DNA from: an uncultured Clostridia bacterium | Lineage (GTDB): Bacteria > Bacillota > Clostridia > Christensenellales > Aristaeellaceae | DNA length: 18,512 bases | Assembly: GCA_946496415.1 (NCBI GenBank) | Contig: CAMMGP010000004.1 | Span: 1-18,512 of the forward strand | Direction: 5' to 3' | Shown here: positions 13,815 through 18,512 of the stretch, in pieces | Layout of the letters: the number at the start of each line of letters is the position of its first letter | Numbering within the stretch: position 1 is the first letter of the stretch | Notes under the pieces: generated by a model | What the model was told of the DNA's origin: nothing | Database searches by the model: none | Seen by the model: the letters and a program-made list of their open reading frames with translations, nothing else | Translations under genes and position numbers: made by a program

Positions 13815-14648
13815 TTATTTCTTGGACGGACGGGAAACGATCATCTTGTCGGAATACTTGCGATGCTTGCGGGTCTTGACGCCCTGCGTCTTCTTGCCCC
13901 ACGGAGACATCGGAGCGGGCATGCCGACCGGGGAACGGCCTTCGCCGCCGCCGTGCGGATGGTCCACCGGGTTCATGACCACGCCGCGCACGGTGGGACG
14001 GACGCCCATGTGGCGCTTGCGGCCGGCCTTGCCGATGCGCACGTTGGAGTGGTCGGTGTTGCCGACCTGGCCGACGGTGGCGCGGGCCGTCATCGGCACC
14101 TTGCGCACCTCGCCGGAGGGCAGGCGCACCTGCGCGAACGCGCCTTCCTTGGCCATGACCTGCGCGGCCACGCCGGCGGAGCGCACCATCTGGCCGCCCT
14201 TGCCGGGCTTGATCTCCACATTGTGAATCAGCGTGCCCAGGGGGATGTTGGCGATCGGCAGGCAGTTGCCGGGCTTGATGTCGGCAGCGGGGCCGCTCAT
14301 CACCGTGTCGCCCACCTTGAGGCCCAGGGGCGCGAGGATGTAGCGCTTCTCGCCGTCGGCATAGAACAGAAGGGCGATGAAGCAGGTGCGGTTGGGATCG
14401 TACTCGATCGCCTTGACGGTGGCGGGGATGCCATCCTTCTGGCGCTTGAAGTCGATGATGCGGTACTTGCGCCGCGCGCCGCCGCCCTGGTGGCGGACGG
14501 TGATCTTGCCCTGGTTGTTGCGGCCGGCGCGGTGGCGCAGGTCGGTGGTCAGGGACTTTTCAGGAGTCTTCTTGGTGATCTCCTCGAACGTCAGGACCGA
14601 CATGAAGCGCCGCGCGGGCGAAGTCGGCTTGTACACTCGAATGGCCAT
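13815..14648 (-). CDS. rplB: 50S ribosomal protein L2
   Basis: L2 is needed for subunit association and peptidyl transfer. The 277-residue protein contains GRNNQGKITVRHQGGGARRK (about 43-61) and the invariant HPHGGGEG at 230-237; H230 corresponds to the catalytically important histidine of Escherichia coli L2. Length is normal. The ATG at 14648 follows GGGAGAA. The gene is preceded by a 99-nt hairpin-containing spacer, in contrast to the tight junctions downstream of it. Confidence 0.98.
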   Translation of the reverse strand: MAIRVYKPTSPARRFMSVLTFEEITKKTPEKSLTTDLRHRAGRNNQGKITVRHQGGGARRKYRIIDFKRQKDGIPATVKAIEYDPNRTCFIALLFYADGEKRYILAPLGLKVGDTVMSGPAADIKPGNCLPIANIPLGTLIHNVEIKPGKGGQMVRSAGVAAQVMAKEGAFAQVRLPSGEVRKVPMTARATVGQVGNTDHSNVRIGKAGRKRHMGVRPTVRGVVMNPVDHPHGGGEGRSPVGMPAPMSPWGKKTQGVKTRKHRKYSDKMIVSRPSKK

Positions 14649-14677
14649 AACTTGGGTTCTCCCTTTCTGAGCTTATT

Positions 14678-14743
14678 GGCTGCTTATCGGCCAGCCGGAC
14701 CATTGTCTGCGCCCGAAGGCGCCGGGGGAGAGGCTCTGCCTCG
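14678..14743 (-). other. Structured rplW-rplB spacer
   Basis: The 99-nt gap between the rplW stop and the rplB start holds three inverted repeats. 14709-14722 is a perfect 5-bp stem whose minus-strand loop reads C(TTCG)G, the very stable UUCG tetraloop in RNA. A GAGGC/GCCTC 5-bp stem with a 3-nt loop lies at about 14729-14741. 14678-14696 has a 5-bp stem and a 9-nt loop. No T tract follows any of them, so this is not a canonical terminator. Confidence 0.5.
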
Positions 14744-14747
14744 GGGC

Positions 14748-15059
14748 TCAGGCCTCGGTCGTCTCGGCCATGCCCTCGAAGAACTCGATGCCCTTGGAAT
14801 CCTTCTTCAGGGTGACGATGGCCTTCTTGCGCTCGGGGCGGCGGCCCTGGGTGCGGCCCTGGCGCTTCACCTTGCCCTTGACGCGCATGGTGTTGACGCT
14901 TTCGACCTTCACGCCTTCAAAGGCCTGCTCGACGGCCATTTTGATCTCGGTCTTGCCGGCGTTCACGGCCACTTCGAAGGTGTACTTCTTGTCGGCCATG
15001 GCGTCGTAGGATTTCTCAGTGAGCACCGGGCGGAGGATGATATCATAGGGGCTCTTCAT
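14748..15059 (-). CDS. rplW: 50S ribosomal protein L23
   Basis: L23 surrounds the polypeptide exit and is the main docking site of trigger factor and SRP. The 103-residue sequence starts MKSPYDIILRPVLTEKSYDA and contains KTEIKMAVEQAFEGVKVESV, the family core, followed by a basic loop (GKVKRQGRTQGRRPERKKAI). Its ATG at 15059 abuts the rplD stop codon with no spacing, so translation is probably coupled to L4. Confidence 0.98.
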   Translation of the reverse strand: MKSPYDIILRPVLTEKSYDAMADKKYTFEVAVNAGKTEIKMAVEQAFEGVKVESVNTMRVKGKVKRQGRTQGRRPERKKAIVTLKKDSKGIEFFEGMAETTEA

Positions 15060-15701
15060 TTATTCCGCCTCCTCTTGCATGCTGTAGATGGACTCGACCT
15101 TCTTCACGGCGTCCTGGGAGATGATGAACTTGTCGCAGTTCAGGATGTCCAGAACGTTGAGGCAGCCGACGTGGGCGACCTTGACGCCGGGGATGTTGCC
15201 GGCGGCGCGGACCACGGCCTGGTCGGCGTTCTCGGTGACGATCAGGGCCTTCTTCTCGGAGCCGAGGGCCTTGAGCATCTGCGCGACCAGCTTGGTCTTG
15301 GGCTGCGCAAGTTCGATCTTGTCCAGCACGATCATCTCGTCATCGGTGACCTTGCAGGAGAGCGCGCTCTTCATCGCCAGACGGCGGATGGCCTTGGGCA
15401 CATTGATGCGGTAGGAACGGGGCTTGGGGGCGAAGACCACGCCGCCGTGGGTGAACTGGGGAGCGCGGCGGCCATGATGACGCGCGTTGCCGGTGTCCTT
15501 CTGGCGGTAGATCTTGCGGCCGCCGCCGCGCACTTCCGTGCGGGTGCGGGCGGACTGGGTGCCCTGGCGCTGCGCGTTCAAAATGGCGCGCACCACGGTG
15601 TGCATGGCGCTCACATGCGCCTCGACGCCGAAGACGTCGTCCGCGAGGGCGATCTCGCCGACGGCGGCGCCCTGCATATTCAAAACTTTCACGTTAGGCA
15701 T
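15060..15701 (-). CDS. rplD: 50S ribosomal protein L4
   Basis: L4 binds 23S rRNA early, and its long loop reaches into the exit tunnel. The 213-residue protein carries the loop at about 47-88 (RTRTEVRGGGRKIYRQ followed by KDTGNARHHGRRAPQF). Compared with the common KGTGRAR motif, residues 68-74 read KDTGNAR, so a Gly and an Arg are replaced. In Gammaproteobacteria L4 also represses its own S10 operon through the leader; whether that holds here is unknown. ATG at 15701 follows TAAGGAGGAC. Spacing is 13 nt to rplC and 0 nt to rplW. Confidence 0.98.
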   Translation of the reverse strand: MPNVKVLNMQGAAVGEIALADDVFGVEAHVSAMHTVVRAILNAQRQGTQSARTRTEVRGGGRKIYRQKDTGNARHHGRRAPQFTHGGVVFAPKPRSYRINVPKAIRRLAMKSALSCKVTDDEMIVLDKIELAQPKTKLVAQMLKALGSEKKALIVTENADQAVVRAAGNIPGVKVAHVGCLNVLDILNCDKFIISQDAVKKVESIYSMQEEAE

Positions 15702-15714
15702 TGTAGCGTCCTCC

Positions 15715-16356
15715 TTAACCCTTGACCGCGTTGCGGATCGTCACGAGGCTCTCGTTGGCGCCGGGGATCGCGCCCTTGATCATGATCAGGTTGCGCTCGG
15801 CGTCCACCTTGACGATCTCCAGGTTCTGCACGGTCACGCGCTCGCAGCCGTACTGGCCGGGCATGTGCTTGTTTTTGAACACGCGGGACGGATCGGAGTT
15901 TGCGCCCATGGAGCCGACGCCGCGGTGATACTTGGAGCCGTGGGCCATGGGGCCGGTGTGCTGGTTCCAGCGCTGGATGACGCCGGAATAGCCGTGGCCC
16001 TTGGAGATGCCGATGGCGTCTACCTTGTCGCCTTCGGCAAAGACGTCGCACTTGATGACGTCGCCCACTTTATAGGAAGAAATGTCCTCAAAGCGGAACT
16101 CGCGCAGATAGCGGGTGGGAGCGACCTCCGCCTTCTTGAAATGACCGAGCTCGGGCTTGTTGAGCAGCTTCTTCGCCCTCTGCTCCGAGAGCTCGCCGAA
16201 GCCGACCTGGATCGCTTCATAGCCGTCGGTCTTGGCGGTCTTGACCTGCGTAACCACGCAGGGGCCCGCTTCGACGACCGTGACCGGCACCAGACGTCCG
16301 TCCGCGAGGAAGATCTGGGTCATGCCGATCTTTTTGCCGAGAATTGCCTTCTTCAT
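15715..16356 (-). CDS. rplC: 50S ribosomal protein L3
   Basis: L3 is an assembly-initiating protein whose central extension approaches the peptidyl transferase centre. The 213-residue sequence begins MKKAILGKKIGMTQIFLADG. It carries the extension at about 128-170, containing MAHGSKYHRGVGSMGANSDP and RVFKNKHMPGQYG. The Gln in PGQYG corresponds to the residue methylated in Escherichia coli L3. The ATG at 16356 follows AAGAGGTGC. It lies 37 nt behind rpsJ. Confidence 0.98.
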   Translation of the reverse strand: MKKAILGKKIGMTQIFLADGRLVPVTVVEAGPCVVTQVKTAKTDGYEAIQVGFGELSEQRAKKLLNKPELGHFKKAEVAPTRYLREFRFEDISSYKVGDVIKCDVFAEGDKVDAIGISKGHGYSGVIQRWNQHTGPMAHGSKYHRGVGSMGANSDPSRVFKNKHMPGQYGCERVTVQNLEIVKVDAERNLIMIKGAIPGANESLVTIRNAVKG

Positions 16357-16393
16357 TGTTGCACCTCTTTCTTGCTTGGGAAAAGCCAGTGGC

Positions 16394-16702
16394 TTAGAGC
16401 TTGATCTCGATCTCGACGCCGGCCGGCAGGTCGAGCTTGGTCAGAGCGTCGACGGTGCGCGGGTTGGGCTGCAGGATGTCGATGAGGCGCTTGTGCGTCC
16501 TCATTTCGAACTGCTCGCGCGAGTCCTTGTGCTTGTGCGGCGAACGCAGGATCGTCACGATCTCCTTCTCCGTGGGGAGGGGGATGGGGCCGGACACGCG
16601 GCTGCCGTTGCGCTTGGCGGTTTCCACGATGCGCGCGGCAGACTGGTCGATGATGGAGTGCTCGTAGGCCTTGAGCTTGATGCGGATCTTCTGGCTTGCC
16701 AT
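16394..16702 (-). CDS. rpsJ: 30S ribosomal protein S10 (NusE)
   Basis: S10 is a 30S head protein and, as NusE, partners NusB and NusG in antitermination and transcription-translation coupling. The 102-residue protein starts MASQKIRIKLKAYEHSIIDQ and has the signature SGPIPLPTEKEIVTILRSPH. I chose the ATG at 16702: AGGAGGT at 16708-16714 is ideally spaced (5 nt), and the upstream in-frame extension has no family similarity. It is the first gene of the cluster, preceded by a 233-nt leader from the promoter at 16942-16970. Confidence 0.98.
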   Translation of the reverse strand: MASQKIRIKLKAYEHSIIDQSAARIVETAKRNGSRVSGPIPLPTEKEIVTILRSPHKHKDSREQFEMRTHKRLIDILQPNPRTVDALTKLDLPAGVEIEIKL

Positions 16703-16935
16703 AGTTGACCTCCTGTCGAACTCGTGCACACGCATCCGGGCGTGTGCATTTCTTTTTTTCCGCCGGCCCCCGCCATGGAGCCGGCGCGCCCGACGGACGA
16801 ACTTCGCCCGATCTTCGGACTGGTCTGCGGAAATTCCCGGCGGCGACTGGCGATCTCCGCCGCAACCTCCCGCTTCATCCCTTGCCTGCCGGGGAAAAGC
16901 CACGCTTTTGCGCATACTTCGCCCACAACGCAAGC
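16703..16935 (-). promoter_or_regulatory. Predicted S10 operon leader, about 233 nt
   Basis: The stretch between the predicted transcription start (G at 16935-16936) and the rpsJ ATG contains many inverted repeats: 16725-16748 (9 bp, perfect), 16761-16767 with 16780-16786 (7 bp) and 16840-16845 with 16858-16863 (6 bp), plus a small AAAAGC/GCTTTT stem near 16900-16914. No sensible leader peptide is present. Such length invites leader regulation of the operon, but I recognise no known motif. The 9-bp hairpin lies 10 nt upstream of the Shine-Dalgarno. Confidence 0.6.
16725..16762 (+). terminator. Plus-strand intrinsic terminator before rpsJ (antisense direction)
   Basis: A perfect 9-bp stem (16725-16733 with 16740-16748) with a 6-nt loop is followed on the plus strand by TTTCTTTTTTT (16749-16759), a textbook intrinsic terminator. 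All genes for 16 kb to its left are on the minus strand, so it would end antisense transcription leaving the S10 operon before the plus-strand regulator at 17211. On the minus strand the same hairpin is preceded by the A tract and sits just upstream of the rpsJ ribosome binding site, so it could instead, or also, act in the leader. Confidence 0.65.
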
Positions 16936-16941
16936 CTATTT

Positions 16942-16970
16942 ATTATACACCAACCAGGCCCGTATTGCAA
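16942..16970 (-). promoter_or_regulatory. Proximal S10 operon promoter (P1)
   Basis: On the minus strand TTGCAA (16965-16970) and TATAAT (16942-16947, perfect consensus) are separated by 17 nt, the optimal spacing for the housekeeping sigma factor. Initiation is predicted at about 16935. It is the only good promoter between the terminator at 17045-17073 and rpsJ, and therefore the likeliest main promoter of the cluster. Confidence 0.8.
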
Positions 16971-17044
16971 CGAAAATCCCGCCACACAGGTGATTTTTCT
17001 GTTAAATGTTGTATTTTGCACGCGGGGCAGGGAAAACGGCGCGC

Positions 17045-17073
17045 AAAAAAAGCGCCTCCACGGCGGAAGGCGC
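17045..17073 (-). terminator. Intrinsic terminator upstream of P1
   Basis: On the minus strand an 8-9 bp stem (17052-17059 with 17065-17073, one bulged base) and a 5-nt loop are followed by seven T residues (17051 to 17045). No minus-strand gene lies between it and the regulator's start at 17211, so it must serve transcripts that begin at P2, about 55 nt upstream. Confidence 0.8.
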
Positions 17074-17128
17074 GCGTCGAAGCTCATCCCATTCCCTGGC
17101 CCCTTTTGCGATTATACATCTTCAACGC
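17045..17128 (-). ncRNA. Predicted ~83-nt small RNA or attenuated leader
   Basis: The transcript from P2 is predicted to start at 17127-17128 and to end at the T tract at 17045. Its first eight bases (CGTTGAAG, 17127-17120) can pair with CTTCGACG (17082-17075) with one G-U pair. This closes a large purine-rich loop directly beside the terminator hairpin. The match between predicted start, helix and terminator argues for a real short transcript. It may act as an independent small RNA, or as an attenuator if readthrough feeds the S10 operon. No known RNA family was recognised, and no ORF within it looks genuine. Confidence 0.5.
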
Positions 17129-17134
17129 ATATTC

Positions 17135-17163
17135 ATTATACACTATTACTTCCTTTTTTGCAA
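17135..17163 (-). promoter_or_regulatory. Distal minus-strand promoter (P2)
   Basis: TTGCAA (17158-17163), a 17-nt spacer and TATAAT (17135-17140) on the minus strand repeat exactly the box sequences and spacing of P1. Transcription would start about 17128 and run toward the S10 operon, meeting the terminator at 17073-17045. Its -35 box overlaps a cre-like palindrome, and it diverges from the regulator gene at 17211. Confidence 0.7.
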
Positions 17164-17172
17164 GCGCTTTCC
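17159..17172. promoter_or_regulatory. cre-like palindrome at the P2 -35 box
   Basis: TGCAAGCGCTTTCC, with the core palindrome AAGCGCTT at 17162-17169, agrees with the CcpA catabolite-response consensus (TGNAANCGNTNNCA) except at the last base. It overlaps the P2 -35 hexamer and lies 39-52 nt upstream of the regulator's start, so binding of a LacI/CcpA-type protein could affect either direction. Sequence resemblance is the only evidence. Confidence 0.35.
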
Positions 17173-17210
17173 TCCGCATAATACATACAGGAAGAAAGCA
17201 GGTGGTACAT

Positions 17211-17546
17211 ATGACCTATTCTTACGACCGCGCCCGCACGGGGCGGCGCATACAGGCGCAGCGCATGGCGCTGAAGCTGACGCAGGAAAAGCTGGCTGAG
17301 CGCATGGACTGCTCCCTGCGCTTCGTAGCGGATGTGGAGCGCGGGGCGGTGGGCATGTCCATCGATTCGCTGGTGAACGTCTGCGCGGCGCTGAAGACGT
17401 CGCCCAACGCCCTGCTCGATGACGGCGACGGGCGAGACGAGGGCGCAAGCGATCTGAACTGGCTTTTGTCAGCGCTTTCCAACCTGCCCGCCCGCAAGCG
17501 CGAAACGGCGCTGGAGATCCTGCGGGCCTACCTGCGCGGCGAATAG
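17211..17546 (+). CDS. XRE/Cro-family helix-turn-helix regulator
   Basis: A 111-residue DNA-binding protein, one of two genes here outside the ribosomal cluster. Residues 11-69 form an HTH_3/XRE domain: GRRIQAQRMALKLTQEKLAE opens it, with the recognition segment near CSLRFVADVERG (34-45). A Gly/Asp linker (70-78) and a short helical tail (LLSALSNLPARKRETALEIL) follow. The ATG at 17211 is preceded by AGGTGG with a 5-nt spacer. It is divergent from P2 and the S10 operon and could control itself or P2. Targets are unknown; it is not a recognisable named regulator. Confidence 0.9.
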   Translation: MTYSYDRARTGRRIQAQRMALKLTQEKLAERMDCSLRFVADVERGAVGMSIDSLVNVCAALKTSPNALLDDGDGRDEGASDLNWLLSALSNLPARKRETALEILRAYLRGE

Positions 17547-17566
17547 AGCGCCCCGCGCCGCGGACG

Positions 17567-17605
17567 AAAAAGAAAAATGCCTCCACATGTGTGAAGGCAA
17601 TTTTT
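17567..17605. terminator. Bidirectional terminator between regulator and sortase
   Basis: A hairpin with TGCCT/AGGCA arms (17578-17582 and 17595-17599) encloses CACATGTG. It is flanked on the plus strand by TTTTT (17601-17605) and on the minus strand by TTTTTCTTTTT (17577 to 17567). It lies between the convergent genes at 17211-17546 and 17623-18423 and can serve both. Confidence 0.75.
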
Positions 17606-17622
17606 GCAACCTGCGCGGCGCG

Positions 17623-18423
17623 CTACTTTTCCACCGCCTGACTTACCAGCGCGGCCACGCCCTCGGCCGTCTCGCCCTCGCGCAGGGAGCGCAGCATGAC
17701 GACGAGGCGGCCGTTGTCGTTGCCGTAGCTGCACGTCACCAGCGAGAGCAGGTGATCGCCGCGCTCGACGTCCACGGGGATATCGAAGATGGAGCGATCC
17801 TTGGCTTCAAAGGCGAAGTTGAGAAAGTCCTCATCCGTCTCGAAATTGAACACGCGCATGTCCACATACTCCTGATCGCCGGGGGTGGCGGAGATGTCAA
17901 AGACGGCGAAGGGCACGTAGAGGCAATTTTCATAGAGCGTGTTGAACGTGGTGACCGGGTTGTCTTTCAGAAACTCCAGATCGCGAAAGTTGTCGAGGTC
18001 GCCGAACACGGAGCCGTCGCGCATATTGTGGCCGTGGATGAGCACGTGCTCGTCCAGAGGATAGATGCTGTTGCCCTCGTCGAGGAAGGCCGTGCCCTCG
18101 GGCGTGTCCTCGCCGAAGAAGTTGTGGGTAAGGTAGTACTCGTTGTCGCGCTGGACGACGGCGAACTCGATGCCCTCCGCCGCGTCCAGATAGGCGACGG
18201 TTTCCGGATTGGCCGCCAGAAGCTGCGAAAAGGCGGCCTGCGGCTCGGGCAGGGCCTCCTCCGCGCCGGCGGCGGGGTCGTAAAGCCGGCGCATGGCCTC
18301 GTTGGCGTTTTCGCCCTGCCTGCGCACGCCGTACTGCCAGCAAAGCAGCGTCACGCAGGCGAAAGCGACCAGCAGGCACAGCACCCGCAGGATGAAGTTC
18401 ACCGCTCCCTTTCGCTGGATCAT
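17623..18423 (-). CDS. srtB: Class B sortase
   Basis: A membrane-anchored transpeptidase that attaches sorting-signal proteins to peptidoglycan. The 266-residue protein has an N-terminal membrane segment (about 9-28), then the sortase beta barrel with H132 in LIHGHNMRDGSVFG, C231 in LVTCSYGND and R239 in NGRLVVMLR, the catalytic triad. The long region before the barrel and the helix between His and Cys (about 192-215) fit class B. The start is the ATG at 18423 (MIQRKGAVNF), preceded by GGAGGG with a 6-nt spacer; a longer reading to 18504 is unlikely. No LPxTG- or NPQTN-type substrate lies in the window. It converges on the XRE gene. The srtB symbol reflects class rather than a proven orthologue. 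Confidence 0.92.
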   Translation of the reverse strand: MIQRKGAVNFILRVLCLLVAFACVTLLCWQYGVRRQGENANEAMRRLYDPAAGAEEALPEPQAAFSQLLAANPETVAYLDAAEGIEFAVVQRDNEYYLTHNFFGEDTPEGTAFLDEGNSIYPLDEHVLIHGHNMRDGSVFGDLDNFRDLEFLKDNPVTTFNTLYENCLYVPFAVFDISATPGDQEYVDMRVFNFETDEDFLNFAFEAKDRSIFDIPVDVERGDHLLSLVTCSYGNDNGRLVVMLRSLREGETAEGVAALVSQAVEK

Positions 18424-18461
18424 GTCGTTCCCTCCGTTGCCGCCCGCGCGGCTATGTTCGC

Positions 18462-18484
18462 GGCCGCCCCGCACCGGGGCGGCC
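18462..18484. other. Strong G+C hairpin upstream of srtB
   Basis: A perfect 10-bp inverted repeat (18462-18471 with 18475-18484) has a 3-nt loop and lies 38 nt upstream of the sortase start. Neither strand shows a T tract after it, so I do not call a terminator. A TTGACA hexamer on the plus strand at 18492-18497 is a bare -35 box, with its -10 region beyond the window edge. Confidence 0.5.
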
Positions 18485-18512
18485 CAGGATGTTGACAAAG
18501 CCAACAGACTAG

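Noticed and set aside
16703..16933. Upstream leader ORF or longer S10
   Set aside because: The in-frame extension is Arg-rich without family similarity. A candidate small ORF beginning at 16748 has no ribosome binding site.
16671..17210. Longer plus-strand start for the XRE regulator
   Set aside because: The added 180 residues cross the promoters, terminator and leader of the S10 operon and have no domain. The ATG at 17211 has AGGTGG at 5 nt and begins directly before the HTH domain.
18424..18504. Extended N-terminus of the sortase
   Set aside because: It passes through the perfect hairpin at 18462-18484 and lacks a ribosome binding site. The ATG at 18423 has GGAGGG at the right distance and directly precedes the membrane anchor.

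Overview
This window is the core ribosomal-protein cluster (S10-spc-alpha) of a G+C-rich bacterium. It is almost entirely on the minus strand and carries 32 co-directional genes from rpsJ (16702) down to rplQ (808). Several traits point to Bacillota, probably class Clostridia: a small KOW-domain protein between map and infA, a 61-residue zinc-type S14, a zinc-ribbon adenylate kinase, purine-rich GGAGG ribosome binding sites, sigma-A-type promoters and a class B sortase next door. A lineage finer than class cannot be defended from this window.

Layout, left to right: 1-708 has no gene I can support; it holds short 12-bp tandem repeats and hairpins. 709-788 carries two consecutive minus-strand intrinsic terminators that end the cluster. 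808-16702 is the cluster, in transcription order rpsJ-rplC-rplD-rplW-rplB-rpsS-rplV-rpsC-rplP-rpmC-rpsQ-rplN-rplX-rplE-rpsN-rpsH-rplF-rplR-rpsE-rpmD-rplO-secY-adk-map-KOW-infA-rpmJ-rpsM-rpsK-rpsD-rpoA-rplQ. Most neighbours are separated by 0-37 nt or overlap by 4-14 nt. Only three spacers are longer: rplW-rplB (99 nt), rpmJ-rpsM (217 nt) and rpsD-rpoA (103 nt). All three are packed with perfect hairpins. 16703-17210 is the control region. It has a proximal promoter with a 233-nt structured leader, and a distal promoter of the same design whose transcript meets an intrinsic terminator after about 83 nt. 17211-17546 is a divergent XRE-type regulator on the plus strand. 17567-17605 is a bidirectional terminator. 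17623-18423 is a minus-strand class B sortase.

The cluster genes supply both ribosomal subunits, the Sec translocon channel (secY), nucleotide balance (adk), N-terminal methionine removal (map), initiation factor IF-1 and the RNA polymerase alpha subunit, so the cluster couples translation, transcription and secretion. Gene content is conventional. The parts most worth a second look are non-coding: the promoter/terminator pair at 17045-17163, a perfect hairpin with a T tract facing antisense just before rpsJ, and the three hairpin-filled spacers. The S10 operon is also not preceded by the str operon (rpsL-rpsG-fusA-tuf) that often lies upstream in Bacillota; a regulator and a sortase take that place.
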